Assembly (NCBI GenBank): GCA_024275515.1 | Contig: JAJRYZ010000165.1 | Location: forward strand, 1-55,011 | Direction of reading: 5' to 3' | Origin: Spirochaetota bacterium | Lineage (GTDB): Bacteria; Spirochaetota; Spirochaetia; ARS1246 | Length of the DNA: 55,011 nt | Shown here: positions 33,406 through 41,862 of the stretch, in pieces | Numbering within the stretch: position 1 is the stretch's first letter | How the letters are laid out: the number at the start of each line of letters is the position of its first letter | Program-made: the position numbers and the translations under genes | The notes under the pieces: model-generated | Told to the model about the DNA's origin: nothing | The model's input: the letters and a program-made list of their open reading frames with translations, nothing else | Database searches by the model: none

Positions 33406-35202
33406 GTGAAAAAGACCCTTTTCTTAGTTGTTTCGCTACTCCTTCTTCTCCCTGCGGTAACCGTCTTCGCCGCGGGCGGCACGGAAGAAGTGGTCGAAGA
33501 GGTCAAGGCTTCGAGCTTCGAAGGCATGACCGCCATCGATCGCACAAAAGGCTGGGAAGTAGGAAAAAAAGGCGGACGGTTCGTCATGTCGAGCTTCGGA
33601 AGCGATCCGAAGTCGTTCAACGCCGTGGTCGCCAAGGAAACGTCGACCACCGACATCGTCGGGCAGATGTACAGCTCGGCGTTCAAGCGCAACCAGTTTA
33701 CCCTTGAGTGGGAGAACAATCTCGCCGAAAGCTGGACGTTGTCCGACGACGAAAAAGTCCTGACCGTAAAGCTCCAGGACGGGCTCAAATGGTCGGACGG
33801 AGAGGATTTCACCGCGGAAGACGTGGTGTTTACCGTCAATCAGATCCATATGGTCGATGAGACCGGCAGTCGCTATCAAAGCGGGCTCTACGTCGGCGAC
33901 GATCCGACGGTGTGGGAGCTTGTCGACAGGCTTACCTTCAAGATTACCTTCCCCACGGTTTACGCCGATCCGTTCAGCATGGCGAGCACCCTCTACTATC
34001 CCAAGCATATTTTCGAGCCTCTTATCGAAGAGAAAGGCCCGGAGGCGGTCGCGTCGTTCTGGGGGGTGGATACCGACGTCACGAAGGTGGTCGGCAACGG
34101 TCCGTTCGTCATCAAAGAGTACGTTCCGAACCAGTACGTCACGATGAAACCGAACCCCTACTACCATCTGAAGGACGCAAACGGCGTACAGCTCCCCTAC
34201 ATCGATGAGTTCGTCTACGTCATCGTCGAGGACCAGGACACTCAGCTTGAAAAATTCCTCGCCGGCGAGCTCGATTTTCTCGGACTTCGCGGCGAAGATT
34301 ACGCCGTTCTTGTGAACAGACAGGAGGAGCTCGACTTCACCCTCTACGAGGTCGGTCCGGGTTCTTCCACCAACTTCATCGCCATCAACCAGAACCCGAA
34401 AGAGGGCGAGGATGACGGCGGAATCACTCCCCCGCAGCTCACGTGGCTGTCCACCAAAAAGTTCCGCCAGGCTCTGGCGCATCTTGTCGACCGCGAAACG
34501 GTTATCAACAACTTGCAGTACGGCCTCGGATATCCGATCTACTCTTTCGTTCCGTTTACCTCTCCGTTCTACTGGGACGGCCTCGAAGACGCGGCGCTCA
34601 AGTTCGATCCGGAAGCGGCGAAAGCTCTCCTGGATGAGATAAACTACGTCGACCGCGACGGAGACGGATTCCGGGAAGACCCCGAGGGCAACAAGATCTC
34701 GCTGACGGTGCGCACCAACGCGGGCAACAGCGTTCGCGAAGGGATGATCGAAATCTTCGCCCAGGAAGCACAGTCGGTCGGGCTCGACATCACGGCCCGT
34801 CCGGAAGACTTCAACTCGCTCGTTACCAGACTTGTCGCTTCCTACGATTGGGAGCTGATCGCTATCGGTCTTACCGGCGTAATCGATCCCGGACTGTCCA
34901 ACTCGGTGCAGCCCTCCTACGGCGAGCTTCACATGATCGAACCGCTGCAGGAAACGCCGCGCCGTGAGTGGGAGGCGAAGCTCGACAAGGTCTGGGTGGA
35001 GAACCAGACAACCACCGACTTCGAGAAGCGCAAAGCCGCGCTGGTCGAGGCGCAAAAGATCTGGCTCGAAGAGCTCCCGATGCTCTACGTGTTCAGTACG
35101 CTCGTGATGCACGCTTATGGGAACGAGTGGGGAAATATCTATCCTCAAAGCCCCAACGGCTACTCCTGGGACGGCATTCTCGAACGTATCTACATCAAAT
35201 AA
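33406..35202 (+). CDS. ABC transporter solute-binding protein, family 5 (oligopeptide/dipeptide type)
   Basis: A 598-residue exported binding protein. The signal peptide (KK, then LFLVVSLLLLLPAVTVF, then AAGG) has no lipobox cysteine; the AGG-acid start of the mature protein is typical of spirochaete binding proteins. Family 5 features are NLAESWTLSDDEKVLTVKL, LKWSDGEDFTAEDVVFTV, VVGNGPFVIKEY, FRQALAHLVDRETVINN and the C-terminal LYVFSTLVMHAYG. Ligands in this family include peptides, nickel, opines and oligosaccharides. The gene has a consensus promoter and an ideal AGGAGG, so expression should be high, and a terminator after it separates it from the permease genes. Confidence 0.95.
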   Translation: MKKTLFLVVSLLLLLPAVTVFAAGGTEEVVEEVKASSFEGMTAIDRTKGWEVGKKGGRFVMSSFGSDPKSFNAVVAKETSTTDIVGQMYSSAFKRNQFTLEWENNLAESWTLSDDEKVLTVKLQDGLKWSDGEDFTAEDVVFTVNQIHMVDETGSRYQSGLYVGDDPTVWELVDRLTFKITFPTVYADPFSMASTLYYPKHIFEPLIEEKGPEAVASFWGVDTDVTKVVGNGPFVIKEYVPNQYVTMKPNPYYHLKDANGVQLPYIDEFVYVIVEDQDTQLEKFLAGELDFLGLRGEDYAVLVNRQEELDFTLYEVGPGSSTNFIAINQNPKEGEDDGGITPPQLTWLSTKKFRQALAHLVDRETVINNLQYGLGYPIYSFVPFTSPFYWDGLEDAALKFDPEAAKALLDEINYVDRDGDGFREDPEGNKISLTVRTNAGNSVREGMIEIFAQEAQSVGLDITARPEDFNSLVTRLVASYDWELIAIGLTGVIDPGLSNSVQPSYGELHMIEPLQETPRREWEAKLDKVWVENQTTTDFEKRKAALVEAQKIWLEELPMLYVFSTLVMHAYGNEWGNIYPQSPNGYSWDGILERIYIK

Positions 35203-35224
35203 CTCGTTCTAGGAAAATGGTACG

Positions 35225-35254
35225 AGCCCTCCCGGTCATCCGGGAGGGCTTTTT
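35225..35254 (+). terminator. Intrinsic terminator between binding-protein and permease genes
   Basis: AGCCCTCCCGG (35225-35235), loop TCAT and CCGGGAGGGCT (35240-35250) form a perfect 11-bp stem followed by TTTT. It probably acts as a partial terminator, keeping the permeases below the binding protein in amount. Confidence 0.85.
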
Positions 35255-35334
35255 CGCCGTAGTTGTCCGTTTCGCCTCGCCGAGGCGGAGCGTTCGCTCG
35301 GCGACCGATTCTCATGCATGGCGGCGGCAATTCA

Positions 35335-36462
35335 ATGGTTTCACGAAAAACAAGGCCGGTAATCTACATCAGCTACGGCGTCGACGTAATACTCTTCGTT
35401 TTGCTCGTCGCCGGAGGCGTCGGCTGGTTCCTTGCGTTGGCATTGGTCGAAGCGGCGATGTGGCTGGTCAGACTCATATGGCTGAGCCCTCTGATGCTCA
35501 GGTTCATCCTGAAGAGGTTCGGCGATATGATTCCTATCATCCTCGTCGTTATCGCCTCGGGCTTTTTTCTCATTCAACTCGCGCCGGGCGATATCTTTTC
35601 CACTATGGCGCTCAACCCGGACATACGCCCGGGAGACCTTGAACGGTTCCGAAGAGCATTCGGTCTCGACCGGCCGTGGTACGAACAGTTCTTCCGGTAC
35701 ATCTGGAACGTGCTCCACGGCGACTTCGGATTCTCCGAGAACTTCAAGGCGCCGGTTTTCGCGCTCGTTAATCAGCGCGCGGCCAACACTCTCATTCTTG
35801 CGTTCGCCACGATCATAATGGCTTGGGGCTTTTCGATTCCCGCCGGAATCATCGCGGCGACGCATCAGTACACATGGAAGGATCAAGTGATTTCGGTGCT
35901 CGCTTTTTTCGGGCTTTCGATACCGAATTACTTTCTCGCGTTTCTATTGCTCTATCTGATATCGGCTACCGGAAACTGGCTGCCGATCGGTGGAATGTAC
36001 TCGCTCGGCGGCGCCGAGCTGAGCGGCATCGAGCGATTCATAGATCTCGTCAAACACATGATCGTGCCGGTGGTGGTTATCGCCACCTCGATCACGGCGG
36101 GTCTGACCAGGGTCATGCGAGCCAACATGCTTGAAATTCTCAACATGCAGTACGTCGTCACCGCCCGGGCCAAAGGTCTCAAGAACTCGGTGGTCATCTA
36201 CCGTCACGCGCTTCGAAACGCGATCAATCCGATGATAACCCTGTTCGGGTTTCAGCTCGGCGCGATTCTCACCGGCTCCGCGCTTGTCGAGCGAGTGGTA
36301 AGCTGGCCGGGGCTCGGCAAGCTCATATTGACCGCCGTCCTGACTCAGGACCTCTATCTGGTGGTCGGGAGTCTGGTTTACGGAGTGGGACTTCTGGTCG
36401 TCGGTAATCTTATTGCCGACATCCTGTTGGCCGTTGTCGACCCGCGAGTGAGAGTAGCCTGA
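35335..36462 (+). CDS. ABC transporter permease, DppB/OppB family
   Basis: A 375-residue permease. After an unusual N-terminal extension with one or two hydrophobic segments (residues ~8-45) comes the normal DppB start MLRFILKRFGDMIPII, then six helices. It carries APGDIFS and the EAA loop VVTARAKGLKNSVVIYRHALRNAI that docks the ATPase. The sequence ends ADILLAVVDPRVR, as in family members. I chose ATG 35335; ATG 35314 is possible, and neither ribosome-binding site is strong. It overlaps the next permease by one base (TGATG). Confidence 0.93.
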   Translation: MVSRKTRPVIYISYGVDVILFVLLVAGGVGWFLALALVEAAMWLVRLIWLSPLMLRFILKRFGDMIPIILVVIASGFFLIQLAPGDIFSTMALNPDIRPGDLERFRRAFGLDRPWYEQFFRYIWNVLHGDFGFSENFKAPVFALVNQRAANTLILAFATIIMAWGFSIPAGIIAATHQYTWKDQVISVLAFFGLSIPNYFLAFLLLYLISATGNWLPIGGMYSLGGAELSGIERFIDLVKHMIVPVVVIATSITAGLTRVMRANMLEILNMQYVVTARAKGLKNSVVIYRHALRNAINPMITLFGFQLGAILTGSALVERVVSWPGLGKLILTAVLTQDLYLVVGSLVYGVGLLVVGNLIADILLAVVDPRVRVA

Positions 36463-37892
36463 TGAGCGACACTATTACCGACACGACGACGCCCGACATC
36501 GTAGAAGCGGCGGTCGAAGCACGCGAAGGTTTTGCCGAAGAGGGCGAGTCGCTCTGGCAAATCTACCGCCGGCGGTTCAAAAAGCACACGCTGGGGAAAA
36601 TCGGTCTCGCGGTGCTCATCGTTCTCTACGGCTGCGCGATCTTCGCCGATTTTCTTTCGCCGTATACGATGCGGTGGACCGACAAACGCAAATCGTACCA
36701 CCCTCCGACGCGACTCTACTGGTTCTACGAAAACGAGCGCGGCAGGCGGGTCTTCCGTCCGTGGGTATACGAAAAACGCATCGTGAGCGTGACGTTCAAG
36801 GAGTACGGCGTAGTCCCGAAATATACGCTCCGAGCTATCTCGATTGAACCGCGCGCGGGAATCAACGAAATGCGCGTGGTCATCGTCGATAAGAACCCGG
36901 TGCTGCGCAAAACGAGATTGGTCCGGGCGGTAGCCGATCGGTACGATTTGCCGGTGACTCATGAGGCGATGCGACGCCTGAGCGCGGAAATCGACTCGCT
37001 CGAGCGCAGCCCGGCCTCCGACGTCACCGTCCGTTTCCGTGTCGGAACCGAATCCGGCGGCGGGAGCGAACGTCCGCTTGAGCTTCTGCTCGTTAAGGGA
37101 AACAAAAACTTCGTCCGATTTTTCAACGAGGGAGTTCCCTACACTTTCCTCGGCCTGTTCCAGGCCAGGATCCACCTGTTCGGAAGCCCCACCGGTGGTT
37201 ACTACCTCATGGGCATGGACCACCTCGGCCGCGATCTGCTTTCCAGGTTGCTTCACGGATCACGCATAAGCCTGAGCGTCGGACTTATCGGCTCGGCGAT
37301 CATCTTCCTCGTCGGGCTGCTGTTCGGAGGGATCGCCGGGTATTTCGGCGGGGCGATAGACAACATCATGATGCGCGTATCCGAAATCATCATGTCGTTT
37401 CCCAGCATCTATCTGCTCTTTACGCTTCGGGCGGTGTTTCCCCCCTCTCTGACTTCAACGCAGGTCTATCTTCTCATCGTGATTATCCTCTCGTTCATCA
37501 GTTGGGCCCGTCTCGGCCGGATTATCCGGGGCATGGTGCTGTCGCTCAAAACCGAAGACTACGTTCTGAGCGCGCGAACGATGGGACTGGGAAACCTGAA
37601 GATCATTACCCGCCACATCCTTCCCAACACGCTCTCCTTCGTAATTATCCAGGTGACGCTTCAGATTCCGGGATTCATTCTCGGTGAGTCGGCTCTGAGC
37701 TTGCTTGGACTCGGTATTTCGGAGCCACAGTCAAGTTGGGGGCTCATGCTGTCGGTCGCGCGCAACTACCGGGTGGTAAAGGACTTTCCGTGGGTGCTCA
37801 TTCCGGGGTTCGCCATTTTCGTCGCGATCATGGCCTGGAACTTCTTCGGCGACGGGATTCGCGACGCGGTCGACCCGAGGAGCAGACATTGA
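36462..37892 (+). CDS. ABC transporter permease, DppC/OppC family, with a large extracytoplasmic insertion
   Basis: A 476-residue permease against a family norm near 300. TM1 is at about 45-64. Normal DppC features resume at GMDHLGRDLLSRLLHGSRIS (251-270), followed by five helices and the EAA loop LSARTMGLGNLKIITRHILPN. Some 140 extra residues between TM1 and that point (about 75-225) are predicted to be outside the membrane. They contain an aromatic segment YWFYENERGRR and a charged helix LSAEIDSLERS. It pairs with the DppB-like protein. The insert may contact the binding protein, which is inference. Confidence 0.93.
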   Translation: MSDTITDTTTPDIVEAAVEAREGFAEEGESLWQIYRRRFKKHTLGKIGLAVLIVLYGCAIFADFLSPYTMRWTDKRKSYHPPTRLYWFYENERGRRVFRPWVYEKRIVSVTFKEYGVVPKYTLRAISIEPRAGINEMRVVIVDKNPVLRKTRLVRAVADRYDLPVTHEAMRRLSAEIDSLERSPASDVTVRFRVGTESGGGSERPLELLLVKGNKNFVRFFNEGVPYTFLGLFQARIHLFGSPTGGYYLMGMDHLGRDLLSRLLHGSRISLSVGLIGSAIIFLVGLLFGGIAGYFGGAIDNIMMRVSEIIMSFPSIYLLFTLRAVFPPSLTSTQVYLLIVIILSFISWARLGRIIRGMVLSLKTEDYVLSARTMGLGNLKIITRHILPNTLSFVIIQVTLQIPGFILGESALSLLGLGISEPQSSWGLMLSVARNYRVVKDFPWVLIPGFAIFVAIMAWNFFGDGIRDAVDPRSRH

Positions 37893-38932
37893 TGAGCGAC
37901 GCACCTCGGCCCTCGGCCGCGCTACTCGAAGTGCGGGACCTCAGAACCTATTTCCACCTCCACAGCCATACCGTCCGCGCCGTCGACGGCATCGATTTCA
38001 CGCTCAGAACCGGCGAAACCTTCGGTATCGTCGGCGAGTCGGGATGCGGAAAGTCGATAGCATCGATGTCGATCATGCGGCTGATTCCATCGCCGCCGGG
38101 AAAGATCGAATCCGGACGGGTACTTCTCAACGGCGAGGACCTGCTGGCGGCGCCGGAGGCGCGGATGCGACAGATTCGGGGTAATCGAATCTCGATGATA
38201 TTTCAGGAGCCGATGACCTCGCTCAACCCGGTGTTCACCGTCGGTCGGCAGATCTCCGAAGCGCTTATTCTGCACCGAAGCATGTCCAAGCAGGAAGCCA
38301 TGGAGGAAAGCGTACGACTGATCGACATGGTCGGCATCTCCGATCCTGTCGAGCGGGTAAAGGAATACCCTTTCCAACTGTCGGGCGGACTGCGGCAACG
38401 CGTCATGATCGCCATGGCTATGGCGTGCAACCCGGCGGTGCTGATCGCCGACGAACCGACCACCGCGCTGGACGTCACGATCCAGGCACAGATACTGCGG
38501 TTGATGGCCGACCTGAAGGAGCGCGTCGACACCGCGATCATGTTTATCACGCACGACCTGGCGGTGATCGCGAGTTTCGCCGAGCGCGTGATGGTGATGT
38601 ACGCCGGCGTCGTGGTCGAAATGGCGCCCGTTCGCGCGATTTTCAAATCCGCCAAACATCCGTATACCGAGGGGCTGCTCTCCTCGATTCCCGTCCTCGG
38701 TGAAGTAAAGCGCGGCAAGGACGGTCGGCGGCATTTTTTGAGGACGATTCCGGGGAACCTCCCGGATCATAGGAACTTTCCCGTCGGATGCAGATTCGCC
38801 GCGCGCTGCCCGAAGGTGATGGATGCGTGTCGCGTCGCCGAACCGGCGTTGACCGAGATCGACCGCCGGCACGCCGTTCGCTGCTATCTGTACTCGAAGA
38901 AGCGCCGGGAAGAGGGAGACGAAGTTGGCTGA
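37892..38932 (+). CDS. ABC transporter ATP-binding protein, DppD/OppD family
   Basis: A 346-residue ATPase. Walker [10 protein letters not shown] is near residue 49, the Q-loop is in [12 protein letters not shown], and [14 protein letters not shown] is the ABC signature, with GGL replacing the commoner GGM. Walker B is [12 protein letters not shown] and the switch is ITHDLAV. The C-terminal oligopeptide-transporter extension has CRFAARCP and a later cysteine pair, probably metal-binding as in OppD. The start overlaps the preceding stop by one base (TGATG). Confidence 0.95.
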   Translation: MSDAPRPSAALLEVRDLRTYFHLHSHTVRAVDGIDFTLRTGETFGIVGESGCGKSIASMSIMRLIPSPPGKIESGRVLLNGEDLLAAPEARMRQIRGNRISMIFQEPMTSLNPVFTVGRQISEALILHRSMSKQEAMEESVRLIDMVGISDPVERVKEYPFQLSGGLRQRVMIAMAMACNPAVLIADEPTTALDVTIQAQILRLMADLKERVDTAIMFITHDLAVIASFAERVMVMYAGVVVEMAPVRAIFKSAKHPYTEGLLSSIPVLGEVKRGKDGRRHFLRTIPGNLPDHRNFPVGCRFAARCPKVMDACRVAEPALTEIDRRHAVRCYLYSKKRREEGDEVG

Positions 38933-40076
38933 CAATCTGCTGCAGGTGCACGAGCTGAGAAAGGTGTTTCCGGTCAAGGCGAGCTCGTTCTCCAACCGGA
39001 AGCTGCTCTTGACCGCCGTCGACGGCGTAGGCTTTACGATTCGCAAGGGAGAGACGCTCGGTCTCGTAGGCGAGTCGGGCTGCGGCAAAACGACGGTCGG
39101 TCGCACGTTGCTCCGGCTCTACGACGCCGACGGCGGCCGTGTTTTCATCGATCCGGACGAAAAGGTCGTCGCTCCGGTGCTCGATCTCGACCGACAGGCG
39201 ACAAAGCTCGATGAAGAACGCGCCGCGCTGCTCACGGGGCGACGCGCAGGAATAGGCCCCCGGCGCGCCGCGAGAGAGCTCACGCGGCGCGCCCGACAGG
39301 TTCGCCGTCGGGCCGACGCGCTCGCTTCGGAATCGGACATTCACGCGATGGATGCGACCACGCTCAAGCGAACGCGACAGCGTATGCAGATGGTGTTCCA
39401 GGATCCGTGGGCCTCGCTTAATCCCAGGATGCTCATCAAGGATCTTATCTCCGAAGGGCCGAGGGAGTTCAAGACCCACTCCGGCAAGGAGGTCGAGACG
39501 CTCGTGTACAACCTGCTCGACAAGGTCGGACTCCCGACCGCGGCCGCTTCACGCTACCCGCACGAGTTTTCCGGCGGGCAACGCCAGAGGATCGGCATCG
39601 CCCGCGCGCTCGCGCTCAATCCGTCGCTCATCGTCTGCGACGAGCCGGTCTCGGCGCTCGACGTTTCGATTCAGGCGCAGGTGCTCAATCTGCTTATCGC
39701 GCTTCAAGACGAGTTCGACCTGACCTATATCTTTATCGCTCACGACCTGAGCGTCGTGCAGTACATTTCCGACCGAGTGGCCGTGATGTACCTGGGACGA
39801 ATCGTCGAGATTGCCGAAAGCGAGCGCATCTACGCCAATCCGCGACACCCGTATACGATCAGTCTACTCTCGGCGGTCCCGGTCGCCGATCCGGACGTGA
39901 AAAAAGAAGAGATTGTTCTCGAAGGCGACGTTCCGTCGCCGGTCAATCCCCCGCCGGGCTGCTCTTTCCACCCTCGATGCCCGTACGCTACCGACATCTG
40001 CAGGAAAGCGACACCGGTACTCGAGCCGAACGCGGTCGGGCACGAGATTGCGTGCCACAATCCGCCGAATGGATAG
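38925..40076 (+). CDS. ABC transporter ATP-binding protein, DppF/OppF family, with coiled-coil insertion
   Basis: A 383-residue ATPase; start TTG 38925 overlaps the previous gene by eight bases. Walker [10 protein letters not shown] is at 49-57, the Q-loop [12 protein letters not shown] at about 157, and then [25 protein letters not shown] and IAHDLSV. The C-terminal [14 protein letters not shown] cysteine motif is typical. Between Walker A and the Q-loop there are about 55 more residues than usual (77-140). They are rich in Arg, Glu, Ala and Leu and probably form a helical hairpin ([16 protein letters not shown], then [20 protein letters not shown]). It completes the five-gene importer. Confidence 0.95.
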   Translation: MADNLLQVHELRKVFPVKASSFSNRKLLLTAVDGVGFTIRKGETLGLVGESGCGKTTVGRTLLRLYDADGGRVFIDPDEKVVAPVLDLDRQATKLDEERAALLTGRRAGIGPRRAARELTRRARQVRRRADALASESDIHAMDATTLKRTRQRMQMVFQDPWASLNPRMLIKDLISEGPREFKTHSGKEVETLVYNLLDKVGLPTAAASRYPHEFSGGQRQRIGIARALALNPSLIVCDEPVSALDVSIQAQVLNLLIALQDEFDLTYIFIAHDLSVVQYISDRVAVMYLGRIVEIAESERIYANPRHPYTISLLSAVPVADPDVKKEEIVLEGDVPSPVNPPPGCSFHPRCPYATDICRKATPVLEPNAVGHEIACHNPPNG

Positions 40077-40085
40077 TCCGCACGA

Positions 40086-40646
40086 ATGACTCCGTTGCAC
40101 GCGCGCACGAAACTCGTCGTCGTCGACGACCACGCTCTCGCCCTCGCTCCCCGAAGCGGACGACGAATCGTTTGCCTGCTTCTCTCCGGCGTTTTGGGAG
40201 GTTCGATGCTGTTCGGTTTCGACCCCGCGACCGATCTTACCGGGAACCGTGTGGTGGGAACGTTTGTGGTCGGCCTCCTTATGCTTGTCCTCCTGGGTGT
40301 CGCGGGCCTCGCGCGGCGGATCGTTTTCCGTCGGGACGTTCGCAGCATGACGACCGAACGAAGACTCTTTTCGCTCCTCATCGGCTCGTCGACCCGCCCT
40401 CTGCCTCCCGGCGCTCGATTCGTGCTGCAGGACGTCGAGTTGATCAAGCATGACGACCGTTCGGGACGGGGTTCGAACATGCTTTCGGGATTCCTCACCG
40501 CCCGCACGCATCTTTACCGGCTTTTTCTCGACTTCGGCGAAGAGCGGATGCGAATCGAAGAAGGGACCTACCCGGAGGAGACCGACGCGCTCGGACGCGC
40601 GCTTGCCGACTTTCTCGGCATTCCCTTCGCCACCGAGTCGTTATGA
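40086..40646 (+). CDS. Unknown membrane protein with two helices
   Basis: A 186-residue protein. Two hydrophobic segments at about 26-45 and 58-78 are followed by a soluble C-terminal domain of ~105 residues (residues RFVLQDVELIKHD to the end), reminiscent of small beta-rich membrane-associated domains but not assigned. It begins nine bases after the ATPase stop and overlaps the CN-hydrolase start by four bases (ATGA). It is therefore cotranscribed with both, and may serve the hydrolase rather than the transporter. Function unknown. Confidence 0.75.
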   Translation: MTPLHARTKLVVVDDHALALAPRSGRRIVCLLLSGVLGGSMLFGFDPATDLTGNRVVGTFVVGLLMLVLLGVAGLARRIVFRRDVRSMTTERRLFSLLIGSSTRPLPPGARFVLQDVELIKHDDRSGRGSNMLSGFLTARTHLYRLFLDFGEERMRIEEGTYPEETDALGRALADFLGIPFATESL

Positions 40647-41815
40647 GATCGCGCTCGAAAGCGGTTTGGTTCGCCTCGGCGCCGTCGACGCTGTCCCTGT
40701 TCGTGCTTTTCGCGATTCTGCATGCGCACGTCTACGCCGTGCCGGCGGCAGACGAAGCGCGGATCGCTGTGGTTCAGCTAGAAGTTAACGACGCGATGTG
40801 TTCGAACGTCGAGACGTTCGAGTCGCGAATCCGATCGATCTTCGAGGCGACCTCACTCCGCGGCGCCGAGCTCGTCGTGTTTCCCGAGTACACCTCGGCG
40901 CTTCTCGGGCTCGCGCTTCTTTTCGGACCCGAAGTTGAACGGAGTTCGACGTTTGCGGAGTTCTTGCTGCGCGCCGCGGGCCGAACGCGCATGATCGACG
41001 CCGGGGTTCCGGAGCGACCGGGCGCGTTGCGGCAGGTATTCGAAATATGGCCACCCGGTGCGTCGGCCGCTTCAGCGTTTTCTGCGATGTCGCCGGAAGA
41101 ACCGGCGAATCGCCACGAAAACGGCATCCGTTCGGTTGCCGCCGGCGGCAATTCGAAATCCGGCAAGCCGGATTTCGAATTGCTCGCGTTGCGGCGCCTC
41201 GCGGCGCGACTGCTTCGCGACGGCGCGGATGAGACCCTCGAACGGATGGACGCGCTGTGGGGCGGTCTGGCCGTCGAGTATGAAACCTACATTGGCGCGG
41301 GCACCTATTTCGCCCGTGGAGAAGCGGGTCGGCTCCACAATCGAGCGGTCGTCTACGACCCGGCCGGACGACGAGTATACGAACAAGACAAAGTCTACCT
41401 CACGCGCTTTGAAACCGACCTCCTGGGCGTCTCGCCGGGCAGGGTTCGCGCCGCCGGGACTTTTCCGGCGGCCTCAGTCGAAGCGGTCCTCACGATCTGT
41501 CGCGACACGTTTTTCGACGAGTGGGAATCGGTGTTTTCGGGCGCCGACGTTTGGTTCGATTTGAAGGCTAACGGGACCGACTTCGACGAAGAGGAGATGC
41601 AACGTTTCGAACGTGCGCTTCCGGCGCGAATCGCATCGTCGGGTATCGCCTTCGGAGCTACGGTATGCCTGACCGGACGGGTGTTGGACCTGTACTGGGA
41701 AGGGGAATCGTCGCTTGTCGGTCCGGCGGAATCCGGAGGATATCTCACCTACGCGCGCGCGCCCGATCATGATCGCGAGGCGATCATCTTTTTCGATCCG
41801 ATAGAGTCGAGGTAA
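40643..41815 (+). CDS. Exported carbon-nitrogen hydrolase (nitrilase superfamily) with an in-frame repeat-derived segment
   Basis: A 390-residue protein with an N-terminal signal or anchor (SLFVLFAILHAHVYAVPA), then a nitrilase fold beginning ARIAVVQLEVND. The catalytic triad is visible: Glu in VVFPEYTS, Lys in YEQDKVYLTRFE and Cys in TICRDTFFDEW. It should hydrolyse an amide or nitrile, or transfer an acyl group, outside the cytoplasm. Residues about 146-181 (SAMSPEEPANRHENGIRS and the following AAGGNSKSGKPDFELLA) are encoded by the palindromic repeat at 41080-41183 and lie between the Glu and Lys regions. No stop codon is introduced, so the insertion may be tolerated as a surface loop. Substrate unknown. 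Confidence 0.8.
   Translation: MRSRSKAVWFASAPSTLSLFVLFAILHAHVYAVPAADEARIAVVQLEVNDAMCSNVETFESRIRSIFEATSLRGAELVVFPEYTSALLGLALLFGPEVERSSTFAEFLLRAAGRTRMIDAGVPERPGALRQVFEIWPPGASAASAFSAMSPEEPANRHENGIRSVAAGGNSKSGKPDFELLALRRLAARLLRDGADETLERMDALWGGLAVEYETYIGAGTYFARGEAGRLHNRAVVYDPAGRRVYEQDKVYLTRFETDLLGVSPGRVRAAGTFPAASVEAVLTICRDTFFDEWESVFSGADVWFDLKANGTDFDEEEMQRFERALPARIASSGIAFGATVCLTGRVLDLYWEGESSLVGPAESGGYLTYARAPDHDREAIIFFDPIESR
41080..41183 (+). repeat. Palindromic repeat element, copy B (inside a coding sequence)
   Basis: 104 bases with TTCTGCGATGT, the 20-mer CGAATCGCCACGAAAACGGC (41106-41125) and a perfect 16-bp hairpin (41148-41163 with 41168-41183, loop CAAG). Relative to copy A one stem pair is G-C there and A-T here, a compensated change. 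The element keeps the CN-hydrolase reading frame open. Confidence 0.85.
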
Positions 41816-41847
41816 GCTCACGTGGAGCGCACCGACACGTCGCTTGT

Positions 41848-41857
41848 GAGTATACTC
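41848..41857 (+). promoter_or_regulatory. Palindromic -10 element of the endonuclease IV gene
   Basis: GAGTATACTC is a perfect palindrome containing TATACT (41851-41856), which ends six bases before the nfo ATG. No Shine-Dalgarno and no convincing -35 are present. Confidence 0.4.
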
Positions 41858-41862
41858 ATTGC

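Noticed and set aside
33436-35148. 570-residue open frame antisense to the binding-protein gene
   Set aside because: No family character and no ribosome-binding site; shadow of a gene with signal peptide, promoter and terminator.
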